From Aeromonas sobria (GTDB lineage: Bacteria; Pseudomonadota; Gammaproteobacteria; Enterobacterales; Aeromonadaceae), in NCBI RefSeq assembly GCF_000820145.1, contig NZ_CDBW01000026.1:1-64000 (forward strand): a DNA stretch of 64,000 nt. Reading direction: 5' to 3'. Of the stretch, positions 11,526 through 21,510 are shown piece by piece. The notes beneath the pieces were generated by a model. The model saw nothing but the letters and a program-made list of their open reading frames with translations. It was not told the origin of the DNA and made no database searches. Every line of letters starts with the position of its first letter. Position 1 is the stretch's first letter. The position numbers and the translations under genes were made by a program.

Positions 11526-14150
11526 ATGTATATGTCCACGTCAGAGATACGCGCGGCGTTTCTCGAGTATTTCCGTTCCCAGGAACACCAGGTTGTCTCC
11601 TCCAGCTCGCTGGTACCGCATAACGACCCGACTCTGTTGTTTACCAACGCGGGTATGAACCAGTTCAAGGATGTGTTCCTTGGCGCCGAGAAGCGTGCCT
11701 ACAACCGCGCCACCACGTCCCAGCGTTGTGTCCGTGCCGGTGGTAAACACAATGACCTGGAAAACGTCGGCTATACCGCCCGTCACCACACTTTCTTCGA
11801 AATGCTGGGTAACTTCAGCTTCGGCGATTACTTCAAGCATGACGCCATCAAGTTTGCCTGGGCGTTTCTGACCGAAGTGCTGCAGCTGCCGAAAGAGCGC
11901 CTGTTGGTGACTGTCTACGCGACTGACGATGAAGCGTTCGATATCTGGGAAAAAGAGGTCGGTGTACCGGCCGATCGCATCGTGCGCATCGGTGACAACA
12001 AGGGTGCACCTTATGCGTCCGACAACTTCTGGGCTATGGGGGATACCGGCCCGTGCGGTCCTTGTACCGAGATCTTCTATGACCACGGCGATCACATCTG
12101 GGGTGGCCGTCCCGGCTCACCGGAAGAGGATGGTGACCGTTTCATCGAGATCTGGAACGTGGTGTTCATGCAGTTCAACCGTCAGGCTGACGGCACCATG
12201 GAGCCGCTGCCCCGTCCGTCCGTGGATACCGGTATGGGTCTGGAGCGTATCTCCGCCATCATGCAGGGTGTGCACTCCAACTACGAAATCGACATCTTCC
12301 AGGCGCTGATCAAGAAAGCGGCCGAGATCGTCGGTACCACTGATCTCAGCAACCAGTCTCTGCGCGTCATCGCCGACCACATTCGTTCTTGTGCCTTCCT
12401 GATCGCAGATGGCGTGATGCCCTCCAACGAAGGTCGTGGCTATGTGCTGCGCCGCATCATCCGTCGCGCCGTGCGCCACGGTCGCAAGCTGGGCGCTACC
12501 GAGGTCTTCTTCTTCAAACTGGCTGCCGAACTGGCGGTGCAGATGAAGGATGTGGGTGCCGAGCTGATAGCCCAACTGCCGCTGGTCGAGCGCGTGCTGC
12601 GCATCGAGGAAGAGCAGTTTGTCCGCACCCTGGATCGCGGTCTGCTGCTGCTGGAAGATGTGCTGGCCAACCTGGGCGACGCCAAAGTCGTGCCGGGTGA
12701 GGTGGTGTTCAAGCTGTATGACACCTACGGCTTCCCGGCCGATCTGACTGCTGACGTGGTGCGCGAGCGCGACATCAGCATCGATGAAGAGGGCTTCACC
12801 GTCGAGATGCAGAAGCAGCGTGCTCGTGCCAAAGAGGCATCCAGCTTCGGCGTGAACTACAACGAGATGCTCAAGCTCGACTTCGAAACGCCGTTTACCG
12901 GTTACCAGAACCTGAGCGAGCGCACCCGCGTGCTCGGCATTTACAAGGGCACCGAAGAGGTGAGTGGTCTGATAGCCGGTGACGAAGCCGTCATCGTGCT
13001 GGAGCAGACCCCCTTCTACGCCGAATCCGGTGGTCAGGTAGGTGACAGCGGTACCCTGAAAGTGGACGACGGCATCTTTGCCGTGACCGATACCCTGAAG
13101 GCGGGTAAGGCGATCATCCATAAGGGTTACATGGAGCTGGGCACCCTGGAGAAGGGCGCCGAGGTTGAAGCTGTGGTTGATGATGCTCGTCGTCAGGACG
13201 TGGCGTTGAACCACTCGGTGACGCACCTGTTGCATGCCGCCCTGCGTCAGTCGCTGGGGGATCACGTGACCCAGAAAGGTTCTCTGGTGGGGGCTGAGCG
13301 TATGCGCTTTGACTTCTCTCACTTCGAAGGGCTGACCATGGCGACCATTCGTCGCATCGAAGAGCTGGTCAACGCCCAGATCCGTGCCAACCATGAGATC
13401 GACACTCAGGTGATGGATCTGGATGCAGCCAAGTCTGCCGGTGCCATGGCGCTGTTTGGTGAAAAGTACGAAGATGACGTGCGTGTCGTGCGCATGGGCG
13501 ACTACTCCACCGAGCTGTGTGGTGGTACTCACGCCAAGCGCACCGGTGATATCGGCTTCTTCAAGATCATCGCCGAGAGTGGTATCGCGGCAGGCATTCG
13601 CCGTATCGAAGCGGTGACTGGTAAGGGCGCTATCGACTTCATGCACCAGCTGGCCGAGCAGTTTGAAGAGGCTGCCGCGCTGGTGAAAGGCGATCAGTTC
13701 TCCATCGGCAGCAAGGTGCGCCAGATGTTGGATAAATCCAAGATGATGGAGCGCGAGCTGGAGCAGCTCAAGGCCAAACTGGCGGCTCAGGCCGGTAGTG
13801 ACTTGCTGAGCCAGGTGATCGAGATTAACGGTCAGAAAGTACTGATTGCCGCGCTGGAAGGGGCCGATCCAAAAGCCCTGCGTGGCATACTGGACGAGCT
13901 GAAAAACCGCATGAAGTCCGGTGTCGTCTTACTGGCAACCAGCGGTGATGACAAGGTCAACCTGATCGCCGGTGTCACCAGCGATTTGACCAGCAAGGTC
14001 AAGGCTGGTGAGCTGGTCAATCTGGTTGCCCTGCAGGTGGGTGGCAAGGGCGGTGGCCGTCCAGACATGGCTCAGGCGGGTGGTACTCTGCCGGAAGCTG
14101 TGCCTGCGGCGCTGCAATCTGTTCACTCCTGGCTGGAAGAGCGCCTGTAA
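11526..14150 (+). CDS. alaS: Alanyl-tRNA synthetase
   Basis: The 874-residue class II enzyme charges tRNA(Ala) and edits misacylated Ser/Gly. Visible parts are the N-terminal aminoacylation core ([21 protein letters not shown] split in motif 2, then [18 protein letters not shown]), the editing domain with the zinc-binding [11 protein letters not shown] (HxxxH) and [15 protein letters not shown] motifs, and the C-terminal Gly-rich C-Ala domain ([15 protein letters not shown]). ATG at 11526 and 11532 are both possible; [11 protein letters not shown] at 11532 is the more family-like start. lysC follows after 16 bp, so the two are probably one transcript. Confidence 0.98.
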   Translation: MYMSTSEIRAAFLEYFRSQEHQVVSSSSLVPHNDPTLLFTNAGMNQFKDVFLGAEKRAYNRATTSQRCVRAGGKHNDLENVGYTARHHTFFEMLGNFSFGDYFKHDAIKFAWAFLTEVLQLPKERLLVTVYATDDEAFDIWEKEVGVPADRIVRIGDNKGAPYASDNFWAMGDTGPCGPCTEIFYDHGDHIWGGRPGSPEEDGDRFIEIWNVVFMQFNRQADGTMEPLPRPSVDTGMGLERISAIMQGVHSNYEIDIFQALIKKAAEIVGTTDLSNQSLRVIADHIRSCAFLIADGVMPSNEGRGYVLRRIIRRAVRHGRKLGATEVFFFKLAAELAVQMKDVGAELIAQLPLVERVLRIEEEQFVRTLDRGLLLLEDVLANLGDAKVVPGEVVFKLYDTYGFPADLTADVVRERDISIDEEGFTVEMQKQRARAKEASSFGVNYNEMLKLDFETPFTGYQNLSERTRVLGIYKGTEEVSGLIAGDEAVIVLEQTPFYAESGGQVGDSGTLKVDDGIFAVTDTLKAGKAIIHKGYMELGTLEKGAEVEAVVDDARRQDVALNHSVTHLLHAALRQSLGDHVTQKGSLVGAERMRFDFSHFEGLTMATIRRIEELVNAQIRANHEIDTQVMDLDAAKSAGAMALFGEKYEDDVRVVRMGDYSTELCGGTHAKRTGDIGFFKIIAESGIAAGIRRIEAVTGKGAIDFMHQLAEQFEEAAALVKGDQFSIGSKVRQMLDKSKMMERELEQLKAKLAAQAGSDLLSQVIEINGQKVLIAALEGADPKALRGILDELKNRMKSGVVLLATSGDDKVNLIAGVTSDLTSKVKAGELVNLVALQVGGKGGGRPDMAQAGGTLPEAVPAALQSVHSWLEERL

Positions 14151-14166
14151 GCAGGTGAGGTGATCT

Positions 14167-15405
14167 GTGGCACTCTATGTACAGAAGTACGGCGGCACGT
14201 CGGTCGGCACTCTCGAGCGGATCGCGGCGGTAGCGGAGCGGGTTCAACAGACCCGCGCCCAAGGACATGATGTGGTGGTGGTTGTCTCTGCCATGTCGGG
14301 CGAAACCAACCGGTTGCTGGGCATGGCCCAGCAGCTGGACCCTGATGCCAACCGGCGCGAGATGGATGTGCTGGTCTCCACCGGTGAGCAGGTCACCATA
14401 GCGCTGCTGGCGATCGCCTTGAATCAGCGTGGTTGCCCGGCGGTCTCAATGACCGGTGATCAGGTGCGTATTCATACCGATTCCGCCTATGGCAAGGCGC
14501 GTATCACCCACATTGACACCGAACGGGTTCAGACTGAGCTGGGGGCGGGCAAGGTGGTGGTGATCGCCGGTTTCCAGGGCCGTGACGAGCATAACGCCAT
14601 CACGACGCTGGGCCGCGGTGGCTCGGACACCACTGCGGTTGCGGTGGCGGCGGCCATCAAGGCCGATGAGTGCCAGATATTTACCGATGTGGATGGGGTG
14701 TACACCACGGATCCGCGCATCGAACCCAAGGCCCGGCGTCTCGATACCATCACCTTCGAGGAGATGCTGGAGATGGCCAGTCTGGGGGCCAAGGTGCTGC
14801 AGATCCGCTCGGTGGAGTTTGCGGGCAAGTACCGTGTCCCGCTGCGGGTGCTGTCGAGCTTTATCGCTGGAGAGGGAACCTTAATCACATATGGAGGTGA
14901 AAGGATGGAAGCTCCCCTGGTATCCGGGATCGCTTTTAACCGCAACGAGGCCAGCCTGACCATTCTGGGCGTGCCTGACAGACCAACCGTTGCCGCGCAG
15001 ATCCTCAATCCGATCAGCGACGCCAACATTGATGTCGACATGATTGTGCAGAACACCCTGGGTGATGGCACTGCCGACTTCACCTTTACGGTGAATCGTG
15101 ATGACTATCGTCGTGCCCGGGCATTGCTGGAGGAGACCGCCACTGCGCTGGGCGCCTCCTGTGTCCAAGGGAATGGCGAGATAGCCAAAGTCTCCATTGT
15201 CGGTGTCGGCATGTGGAACCACCCCGGGGTTGCTCGCACCATGTTCAAGGTATTGGGCGAGGAGGGGATCAACATGCAGTTGATCTCGACCTCTGAAATC
15301 AAGATCTCTGTGGTGATTGACGAGAAGTACCTGGAGCTGGCAGTGCGGGCCCTGCACGCGGCTTTCGGGTTGGATCAGGCACCCCAGGAGCAGCCCTTGG
15401 GCTAA
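14167..15405 (+). CDS. lysC: Aspartate kinase (lysine-sensitive type)
   Basis: The enzyme (412 residues, GTG start) phosphorylates aspartate, the first step to lysine, threonine and methionine. The N-terminal kinase motif KYGGTSVG is at residues 7-14, with [13 protein letters not shown] in the catalytic domain. Two C-terminal ACT domains ([16 protein letters not shown] and [19 protein letters not shown]) bind feedback inhibitor. The size and stand-alone form resemble the about 410-residue alpha-type aspartokinases. It lies directly upstream of csrA, an arrangement common in Vibrio, Pseudomonas and Aeromonas relatives. Confidence 0.95.
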   Translation: MALYVQKYGGTSVGTLERIAAVAERVQQTRAQGHDVVVVVSAMSGETNRLLGMAQQLDPDANRREMDVLVSTGEQVTIALLAIALNQRGCPAVSMTGDQVRIHTDSAYGKARITHIDTERVQTELGAGKVVVIAGFQGRDEHNAITTLGRGGSDTTAVAVAAAIKADECQIFTDVDGVYTTDPRIEPKARRLDTITFEEMLEMASLGAKVLQIRSVEFAGKYRVPLRVLSSFIAGEGTLITYGGERMEAPLVSGIAFNRNEASLTILGVPDRPTVAAQILNPISDANIDVDMIVQNTLGDGTADFTFTVNRDDYRRARALLEETATALGASCVQGNGEIAKVSIVGVGMWNHPGVARTMFKVLGEEGINMQLISTSEIKISVVIDEKYLELAVRALHAAFGLDQAPQEQPLG

Positions 15406-15508
15406 CAATCTCTGATTGATTTAGTTTCAACCATTTACCATATCGGTATCTTTGTAAGATAATGTCGCATATCGATATAAAAACAAAACAAGATACAGGA
15501 GCAAGCGA

Positions 15509-15697
15509 ATGCTTATTTTGACTCGTCGTGTTGGGGAAACCCTGATGATTGGTGATGAAGTGACTGTCACCGTATTGGGCGTTAAAGGTAACCAGGTCCG
15601 TATCGGTGTCAACGCACCGAAAGAGGTCTCTGTTCACCGTGAAGAGATTTACCAGCGTATTCAGGCTGAAAAAGTGCCGGCACAACCCAACTTCTAA
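15509..15697 (+). CDS. csrA: Carbon storage regulator CsrA
   Basis: The 62-residue RNA-binding regulator binds GGA motifs in mRNA leaders and controls carbon flux, motility, biofilm and virulence. The sequence begins [18 protein letters not shown] and includes the RNA-contacting [19 protein letters not shown] segment. A good ribosome site (AGGAGC) precedes the ATG. A strong terminator follows. Confidence 0.99.
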   Translation: MLILTRRVGETLMIGDEVTVTVLGVKGNQVRIGVNAPKEVSVHREEIYQRIQAEKVPAQPNF

Positions 15698-15720
15698 GTA
15701 GCGGTTGATGACTGTGACAA

Positions 15721-15746
15721 GGCGACACCTTATGTGTCGCCTTTTG
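15721..15746 (+). terminator. Rho-independent terminator of csrA
   Basis: The stem GGCGACAC / GTGTCGCC with a CTTAT loop is followed by TTTTGTTTTT. Confidence 0.92.
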
Positions 15747-15869
15747 TTTTTCTGATAGCTGACATTGCCTTGCAACGGGCAAAACGGCGCCCTAAGTAGT
15801 GATATTGCTTGAATATTCCACGCTTTGACCAAATGCTGAGCGAACGCGCTTTTTTCTCCAAAAAAGTGT

Positions 15870-15897
15870 TTGACTAAAAATCCCTGTGAAGTATTAT
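15870..15897 (+). promoter_or_regulatory. Sigma-70 promoter of the tRNA cluster
   Basis: A TTGACT -35 box (15870-15875), 16-bp spacer and TATTAT -10 box (15892-15897) lie just before tRNA-Ser. A GC-rich discriminator (AGCCCCGC) follows, as in stringently controlled stable-RNA promoters. Confidence 0.7.
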
Positions 15898-15910
15898 CAG
15901 CCCCGCAAAC

Positions 15911-16003
15911 GGAGAGGTGGCCGAGAGGCTGAAGGCGCTCCCCTGCTAAGGGAGTATGCGGCTTATACCCGCATCGGGGGTTCGAATCCCCCCTTCTCCG
16001 CCA
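15911..16003 (+). tRNA. tRNA-Ser(GCU)
   Basis: 93 nt with encoded CCA. Acceptor stem GGAGAGG/CCTTCTCC, long class II variable arm (TATGCGGC...GCATCGG) and T-loop GTTCGAATC. Anticodon GCT in CCCCTGCTAAGG. Confidence 0.97.
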
Positions 16004-16006
16004 TTT

Positions 16007-16083
16007 GCGCCCGTAGCTCAGCTGGATAGAGTACCTGGCTACGAACCAGGTGGTCGGAGGTTCGAATCCTCCCGGGCGCACCA
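16007..16083 (+). tRNA. tRNA-Arg(ACG), copy 1
   Basis: 77 nt with encoded CCA. Acceptor GCGCCCG/CGGGCGC, anticodon loop CTACGAA (ACG, read as ICG after deamination), T-loop GTTCGAATC. Separated from tRNA-Ser by only 3 bp. Confidence 0.98.
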
Positions 16084-16139
16084 TATTTAGACTCAAGCAA
16101 GAGTCATGTGTTGACCATCAGCAAGTCGGCACTTTGAAA

Positions 16140-16167
16140 AAGGCTTACTGATAAGTAAGCTTTTTTT
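16140..16167 (+). terminator. Terminator-like hairpin after tRNA-Arg copy 1
   Basis: GCTTACT-GAT-AAGTAAGC at 16143-16160 followed by a run of seven T. It splits the first Ser-Arg unit from the following four Arg genes, although no separate promoter for these is obvious. Confidence 0.7.
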
Positions 16168-16183
16168 ATCGTTTTAAAACAGA

Positions 16184-16260
16184 GCGCCCGTAGCTCAGCT
16201 GGATAGAGTACCTGGCTACGAACCAGGTGGTCGGAGGTTCGAATCCTCCCGGGCGCACCA
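16184..16260 (+). tRNA. tRNA-Arg(ACG), copy 2
   Basis: Identical in sequence to copy 1. First of four units spaced at exactly 107 bp. Confidence 0.98.
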
Positions 16261-16290
16261 TATTTGAAAGCAGTATCAAAAAGTTTGTGA

Positions 16291-16367
16291 GCGCCCGTAG
16301 CTCAGCTGGATAGAGTACCTGGCTACGAACCAGGTGGTCGGAGGTTCGAATCCTCCCGGGCGCACCA
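16291..16367 (+). tRNA. tRNA-Arg(ACG), copy 3
   Basis: Identical to copy 1. The 30-bp spacer before it is nearly the same as those before copies 4 and 5. Confidence 0.98.
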
Positions 16368-16397
16368 TTTTTGAAAGCAGTACTAAAAAGTTTGTGA

Positions 16398-16474
16398 GCG
16401 CCCGTAGCTCAGCTGGATAGAGTACCTGGCTACGAACCAGGTGGTCGGAGGTTCGAATCCTCCCGGGCGCACCA
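16398..16474 (+). tRNA. tRNA-Arg(ACG), copy 4
   Basis: Identical to copy 1; 107 bp from the preceding copy. Confidence 0.98.
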
Positions 16475-16504
16475 TATTTGAAAGCAGTATTAAAAAGTTT
16501 ATGA

Positions 16505-16581
16505 GCGCCCGTAGCTCAGCTGGATAGAGTACCTGGCTACGAACCAGGTGGTCGGAGGTTCGAATCCTCCCGGGCGCACCA
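16505..16581 (+). tRNA. tRNA-Arg(ACG), copy 5
   Basis: Identical to copy 1; last of the array, followed by a terminator. Confidence 0.98.
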
Positions 16582-16586
16582 TATAG

Positions 16587-16619
16587 ACAGCCTCGACTCA
16601 GGTCGGGGCTGTTTTTTTA
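16587..16619 (+). terminator. Terminator of the tRNA-Arg array
   Basis: Stem CAGCCTCGA / TCGGGGCTG with a CTCAGG loop followed by seven T. Confidence 0.9.
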
Positions 16620-16884
16620 TATGCGAAATTCACCTCTGCGGTGCGGATCTGCTTCCGTGGTGACGGGTCGTCCACTGTGCTGTCGATCTGCTCTTGCCAT
16701 CTCTTCTGCTTCGCTTCCCGCTATTGGGTACCGGTTTTCTGACCAGGGTTACCCCCTATCTCTATTACCGCTTCTGCCTGCGCTCTGTATGTCTGTTGCT
16801 GCAACGGCGGATAGCGTGCCATGTCATCGCTCAGGGCGTAACAGCCAACCCCTTGTACCGCCAGCAGTGGTGTTTTACGGGTAA
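16620..16884. other. Intergenic region, tRNA array to pbpG
   Basis: No supported gene. Short open frames lack motifs and ribosome sites. Being downstream of a tRNA cluster it is a possible integration site, but no attachment-site duplication is visible. Confidence 0.45.
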
Positions 16885-16912
16885 TAAAAAAGGATGCCGC
16901 AGCATCCTTTTG
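16885..16912 (-). terminator. Terminator of pbpG
   Basis: On the minus strand AAAAGGATGC-TGCG-GCATCCTTTTTT, just after the pbpG stop. Confidence 0.88.
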
Positions 16913-16928
16913 ACGTGAGAAGGTCAAC

Positions 16929-17757
16929 TCAGCTTTTCAGCCACTTGCGAATACGATTGGCATCGCCGATCGGGGTGCGTTTGCCCACCGAGTTGAGCAG
17001 CACAATGGCAAGCTCCTGGCGGTCGGGCTTGGCGCGCATCACCAGACAGCGGCCCGCTTCATCGGTAAAACCGGTTTTGGAGAGGCGCACATCCCAATCC
17101 GAGTTTTTCACCAGCGGGTTGGTGTTGTTGAACATCAGGCTGTAAGCCGGTGAGCTGAACCGCATTTCCCGGTTCTCATCCTGGGTGAACTGGCGGATCA
17201 GTGGTTGGCGATAGGCCGCTGCTGCCAGCTTGCCCAGATCCTGGGCGGTAGAGACGTTACGGGTCGAGAGGCCGGTGGAGTCGTAGAAGTGGGTATTGCG
17301 CATCCCGAGCGCTCTGGCCTTGTTGTTCATCGCCCGCACAAAGGCACTGCGGCCACCCGGATAGTGACGCGCCAGTGCGGAGGCCATCCGGTTCTCTGAG
17401 GACATTAGCGCCAGATGCAGCGCATCGCGGCGGGTCACCTTGGTGCCCATGCGGATGCGTGAATGGGTGTGTTTGACCCGATCCAGATCGTTCTTGTCAA
17501 CCGTCAGGGTCTGACTGAGATTCTGTTTGGCATCCAGCACTACCAACGCGGTCATCAGCTTGGTGAGGGAGGCAATGGGGCGCACCTTGGTGGCATTTTT
17601 TTGATAGAGCGTCTTGCCCGTGTTGACATCAAGAACCAGCGCGCTGCTGGAGCGAACATCCAGTTTGGCAGGGTTGGGGGCGGCGTTGACCCCAGGCAAT
17701 CCCAGCATTCCCATCAAGCCGACAACCAGCGCTACTGCGCGAATCCGATACCGCATA
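16929..17757 (-). CDS. pbpG: D-alanyl-D-alanine endopeptidase (PBP7 type)
   Basis: A 275-residue periplasmic peptidase cleaves DD-crosslinks in peptidoglycan. A signal peptide (MRYRIRAVALVVGLMGMLGLPGVNA) is followed by a class C/PBP7 penicillin-binding domain. Catalytic motifs are SLTK (SxxK), SEN (SxN) in LMSSENRMASALA, and KTGFTDEAGRCLV (KTG). The start at 17757 puts the signal peptide at the N-terminus; an open extension to 17798 adds unlikely residues. It stands alone between terminators. Confidence 0.95.
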
Positions 17758-17866
17758 CAACCGACTCCATTCCCATCCAAAAAAGGCGCTAGATTCACTC
17801 ATTTTTGCCCCTGCTTTACAAGGGCCTTTCGAGACTATTTATCCTGTTTGCGCAAAAGCGCGATCA

Positions 17867-17892
17867 AAAAAGCCCTCGGGTGAGGGCTTTTA
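17867..17892 (-). terminator. Terminator of the DedA operon
   Basis: AAAGCCCTC / GAGGGCTTT hairpin with A/T tails, immediately downstream of the dedA-like stop on the minus strand. Confidence 0.88.
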
Positions 17893-17907
17893 GGTTTGGG
17901 TGACAGA

Positions 17908-18573
17908 TCAATCTCGTGGCTGTACTGCCCTGCGTTTGCTGATCCAGCGCCAGACCAGTGCCACCATGCCACCCACCAGCAGCACCACCGGCAGATAGAT
18001 GATGATGTTGAGGAACTGGGTCTGGTATTCCGCTGCCAGCTTGGTATGGCTCAGATAATAACCGAAACCGACCAGCGGGCAGATCCACATGATGGAGCTG
18101 ATCAGGTTGACGATGAGAAAGCGCCCCTGCGGCAGCTCGGTGGCACCGACGATATAGGGGTAGGCGGTGCGCACGAAGGCGATATAGCGAGCGGTGATCA
18201 GGGTGATGATCCCGTACTTGTCCAGCAGGTGGTAAACCTTCTGCTGGTGTCGCTCTTCCACATGGGACATCAGCCGATGGTACATCTGGGTGTGGCCGAG
18301 GACGCGCCCTTGCATATAGCCAAGCCAGGTGCCGACAAAGGTGGCCATGATCAACAGCGGGATCACCCCGAGGGACAATACGTCTTGATAAATCAGCACG
18401 CCGGTGAGGATCAGCAGGCTGTCACCGGGTAGAAAGGCGGTAGGGATGAATCCGTTTTCCAATACCAGAAACGTCAAAATCACACCACAGATCATGAAGG
18501 CCATCTTGGGATCGGAAAGGGTGTTCAGATCATGATTCATAAAGGCGTGAGCCAGTTGGTAAAACTGCTCCAT
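17908..18573 (-). CDS. DedA family membrane protein
   Basis: The protein (221 residues) has several hydrophobic segments and the DedA/SNARE-associated (VTT) domain. Motifs include PTAFLPGDSLLILTG, the FVGTWLGYMQGRVLGH block, and RYIAFVRTAYPYIVGATELPQGRFLIVN with the Arg residues expected in DedA re-entrant loops. The family is linked to undecaprenyl-phosphate or phospholipid flipping and to proton-motive-force homeostasis. It is 17 bp downstream of the CNNM-like gene on the same strand, so the two are probably one operon. Confidence 0.92.
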   Translation of the reverse strand: MEQFYQLAHAFMNHDLNTLSDPKMAFMICGVILTFLVLENGFIPTAFLPGDSLLILTGVLIYQDVLSLGVIPLLIMATFVGTWLGYMQGRVLGHTQMYHRLMSHVEERHQQKVYHLLDKYGIITLITARYIAFVRTAYPYIVGATELPQGRFLIVNLISSIMWICPLVGFGYYLSHTKLAAEYQTQFLNIIIYLPVVLLVGGMVALVWRWISKRRAVQPRD

Positions 18574-18590
18574 CTTGCAAACTCCGCAGG

Positions 18591-19883
18591 TTAGCTGGGT
18601 TGATCGGTCAAGGGCATGGCAAGCACCTTGTCGATGCGCAGACCATCCATGTCAACTATCTCCAGTTGCCACTGTTCCAGTGTCACCAGATCTCCGGTTT
18701 TTGGAACACGACCAAGGAGCAGCATGATAAGCCCTCCAAGGGTGTGATAGTGATGTTTTTCTTCTTCTGGCAGCCGAACCAGCTCCAGGCAGTCCTTCAA
18801 CTCCGGCAGCGGGATCAGGCCGTCGAGCAGCCAGCTGCCATCGGCACGCTGGAATGCCCAGTTATCAGAGCCATCCTCCTGCTGGAAATCCCCCGCCAGT
18901 GCCTCCAGCAGATCCTGCTGGGTGACCAGACCTTGCAGCTCGCCATATTCATCAACCACCAGCACCATGTGCTCGGCATGGGAACGAAAATGGTTGAGCA
19001 GCTCCAGGCCGTCCAGGGTCTCGGGCAGCAGGCTACCCTCCTCGGTCAGGGCCGCCAGATCGATGGGCTCGCCCTTGATATAGGCCAGCAGCAGGGTGTT
19101 CACGTTGATGATCCCCACCAGTTCCGACAGGCTGCCATTGCAGACCGGGAAGAAGTTGTGGCGGTATTCCACCAGTCGTTGCAGGTTGACCGCCAGCGGC
19201 TGGGCCAGATCCAAATAGTGGATATCGCTGCGTGGCACCATCAGTGAGGAGAGGCTGCGTTCGTCAAGCCGAAACACGTTGCGCAGCATAGTGTGCTCGT
19301 GGTCTTCGATCACCCCGGCTTCCGACCCTTCCACCAGCATGGCGTGGATCTCCTCCTCGGTGACGTTGCTATTGCCATTCTGGTTGACCCGCAGCAGCCG
19401 CAGGCCGGCATTGGTCGAGGCTGACAGCAGCCAGACGAAGGGGCGGGTCAGGGTGGCGAGCCAGTGCATGGGGCGAGCCACCAGACAGGCGATGCGCTCG
19501 GCATTCAGCTGCCCCAGCCGTTTGGGCACCAACTCCCCCACCACGATGGAGAGGTAGGTGACAACCACAATGACGATAACGGTAGCGAGCAGGCCACTAC
19601 TTTTAGCCGAGAGTCCCCACTCCTGCAGCCAGAGCGAGAAGGGCTGAGCCAGCAGGGACTCGCCATAGATACCGTTGAGCAGGCCGATACTGGTGATGCC
19701 GATCTGCACAGCGGAGAGAAAGTTGGTTGGATCTTCGCCCAGCTTGAGGGCGATAGCGGCGGAACGGTTGCCTTCACTGGCCAGCTTGCCAAGGCGCGCT
19801 TTGCGAGCGGTGACGATGGCGATTTCTGACATGGCAAAAATGCCATTAAGCAAAATCAATCCCAACAGGATCAAGATTTCCAT
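18591..19883 (-). CDS. CNNM/HlyC-CorC family transporter-like protein
   Basis: The 430-residue protein has an N-terminal DUF21/CNNM membrane domain (about residues 1-190, starting MEILILLGLILLNGIFAMSEIA). A CBS pair follows (MVPRSDIHYLDL...VVDEYGELQGLVTQQDLLEALAGD), then a C-terminal CorC_HlyC domain (GSWLLDGLIPLPELKDCLEL...TLGGLIMLLLGRVPKTGDLV). These proteins are associated with Mg2+/Co2+ efflux; older records call them hemolysins. Length and domain order match the family. It is probably transcribed together with the dedA-like gene. Confidence 0.93.
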   Translation of the reverse strand: MEILILLGLILLNGIFAMSEIAIVTARKARLGKLASEGNRSAAIALKLGEDPTNFLSAVQIGITSIGLLNGIYGESLLAQPFSLWLQEWGLSAKSSGLLATVIVIVVVTYLSIVVGELVPKRLGQLNAERIACLVARPMHWLATLTRPFVWLLSASTNAGLRLLRVNQNGNSNVTEEEIHAMLVEGSEAGVIEDHEHTMLRNVFRLDERSLSSLMVPRSDIHYLDLAQPLAVNLQRLVEYRHNFFPVCNGSLSELVGIINVNTLLLAYIKGEPIDLAALTEEGSLLPETLDGLELLNHFRSHAEHMVLVVDEYGELQGLVTQQDLLEALAGDFQQEDGSDNWAFQRADGSWLLDGLIPLPELKDCLELVRLPEEEKHHYHTLGGLIMLLLGRVPKTGDLVTLEQWQLEIVDMDGLRIDKVLAMPLTDQPS

Positions 19884-20040
19884 ACTGCAGTCGTGCCTCT
19901 TAGAGAGAGAGAAGATCGTGGGCAGTGTAATGAATTTGGCGCAGATGTGCTTGTGAAAGCAGGTGTTGCAGCAGGTTCATTTTATGACGTTGGCTTGGCA
20001 TGGCTGGCAGAGATGATCCGGATGGGGTGGGCTGATGCAA

Positions 20041-20062
20041 AAGGGCGGGAAATCCCGCCCTT
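20041..20062 (-). terminator. Terminator of the asparaginase gene
   Basis: Perfect AAGGGCGGGA / TCCCGCCCTT stem-loop 26 bp past the stop codon. Confidence 0.85.
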
Positions 20063-20087
20063 GGTATGGTCTGTCAGGCTGATCTGA

Positions 20088-21146
20088 TCAGAACTGCTGG
20101 AACCAGCGCTGGATCTGGGCCGGATCCTTGCTCTGGGTCAGAGAGAGCATCAGCAGGATGCGGGATTTTTGCGGGTTGAGGGTGCCAGAGGCCACAAAGC
20201 CGTATTTGGCATCATCGATCTCGGCATCCAGAGTGGTGGCGCCAGTCGGTACACGGGCAGAGCGCACCACGCGGATACCATCCTTGCTCGCCTGGGTCAG
20301 GGTATCGAACAGGGTGTGGTAGAGGTTGCCGTTACCCACGCCAGCACTGACGATGCCGTCGAATTTGGCATCGACCATTGCCTTGGCCGGCAGATCGGTG
20401 GCGTTGGCATAGTTGTAGACGATGCCCACTTGCGGCAGCTTGTCGAGCTTGCTCACATCGAACGGGGTCTTGCTGGTGTGCAGGCGGGCCGGGGTGCGCT
20501 GATAGTCGATCTTGCCGTTGTGGATGTAACCCAGCGGGCCGAAGTTGGGAGAGGCGAAGGTCTGCACCCCGGTGGTGTTGGTTTTGGTGACGTCGCGGGC
20601 ATCCAGCACGGTATCGTTCATCGCTACCATCACGCCACGGCCCTTGGAGCTCGGGTCGGAGGCGGTGACCACGGCGTTATAGAGGTTTAGCGGGCCATCG
20701 GCACTCATGGCTGTGGAGGGGCGCATGGCGCCAACCAGCACCACCGGCTTGTCGCTCTTGACGGTCAGGTTGAGGAAGTAGGCGGTCTCTTCCATGGTGT
20801 CGGTGCCGTGGGTGATGACGATGCCGTCCACGTCATCCTTGGCCAGCAGCTCGTTGACCCGCTTGGCCAGCTTGAGCCACACCTCGTCGTTCATGTCCTG
20901 GGAGCCGATCTTGACCACTTGCTCACCCTGGACATCGGCCACGTTTTTCATCTCGGGCACGGCGGCAATCAGGGTTTCGATGGCGACTTTACCCGCCTCG
21001 TAGTTGGATTGGGTGGCAGACTGACCCGCACCGGCGATGGTGCCGCCAGTGGCCAGAATGTGGACGCTGGGCAGGGCCATCGCCATGGGGGAGAGGGTCA
21101 GGCCAACAACGGCGGCGATCAGGGTCTTGCGGATCGGTAAGGTCAT
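20088..21146 (-). CDS. ansB: Type II (periplasmic) L-asparaginase
   Basis: The enzyme (352 residues) hydrolyses asparagine to aspartate and ammonia in the periplasm. A signal peptide (MTLPIRKTLIAAVVGLTLSPMAMA) precedes the catalytic domain. The two active-site Thr motifs are ILATGGTIAGAG and VITHGTDTMEETAYFL; the YNAVVTASDPSSKGRGVMVAMND segment is also typical. The start at 21146 is chosen because it places the signal peptide directly at the N-terminus. It is monocistronic with its own terminator. Confidence 0.95.
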   Translation of the reverse strand: MTLPIRKTLIAAVVGLTLSPMAMALPSVHILATGGTIAGAGQSATQSNYEAGKVAIETLIAAVPEMKNVADVQGEQVVKIGSQDMNDEVWLKLAKRVNELLAKDDVDGIVITHGTDTMEETAYFLNLTVKSDKPVVLVGAMRPSTAMSADGPLNLYNAVVTASDPSSKGRGVMVAMNDTVLDARDVTKTNTTGVQTFASPNFGPLGYIHNGKIDYQRTPARLHTSKTPFDVSKLDKLPQVGIVYNYANATDLPAKAMVDAKFDGIVSAGVGNGNLYHTLFDTLTQASKDGIRVVRSARVPTGATTLDAEIDDAKYGFVASGTLNPQKSRILLMLSLTQSKDPAQIQRWFQQF

Positions 21147-21276
21147 GCGGCAAATCCTTCTGATAGGGGAAATTGCAGCGATTTTGCGCTTTCTGTAGCG
21201 GTTTGTTGTGATAAAACTCACCAAAAGACAGGTGAGTACAGATTTTTAACCTGTTTTATACCTCTATAGAGATAAA

Positions 21277-21471
21277 TTAACCTACCTGAAAGCCCTGGGC
21301 TTCGATCAGAGCGATCAGCGTTGCTTTGCTCAGATCACTTTCGATAACGGCCTTGCTGCTGGCGAAATCGACGGTAGCTGTAGCGACAGCGCTCTGGGCC
21401 AGCAGGGCTTTTTGCAGGCTGGCGGCGCAGCCACCACAGGACATGCCGGACACGGTGAGTTCGATGGTCAT
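21277..21471 (-). CDS. Heavy-metal-associated (HMA) domain protein, CopZ-like
   Basis: A 64-residue single-domain protein with the metal-binding loop GMSCGGC (CxxC) at residues 9-15 and the beta-alpha-beta-beta-alpha-beta pattern of ferredoxin-like copper chaperones. It probably binds Cu(I) in the cytosol and passes it to a P-type ATPase encoded elsewhere. Start preceded by GGAG. No metal-exporter gene is adjacent; the next gene upstream is the AEC transporter. Confidence 0.88.
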   Translation of the reverse strand: MTIELTVSGMSCGGCAASLQKALLAQSAVATATVDFASSKAVIESDLSKATLIALIEAQGFQVG

Positions 21472-21510
21472 GGTGTATCTCCTCTGTTGATGAACGCCAG
21501 CCTAAAGCTG

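Larger units (their letters stand above)
16184..16581 (+). repeat. 107-bp tandem repeat of tRNA-Arg plus spacer
   Basis: Copies begin at 16184, 16291, 16398 and 16505. Each unit is a 77-bp tRNA plus a 30-bp spacer of form ATwTTTGAAAGCAGTAyy followed by AAAAAGTTTrTGA, with only 1-3 differences between spacers. This indicates recent tandem duplication. Confidence 0.9.

Noticed and set aside
16184..16581. CRISPR-like or intergenic repeat array
   Set aside because: The repeated units are complete tRNA-Arg genes with encoded CCA.
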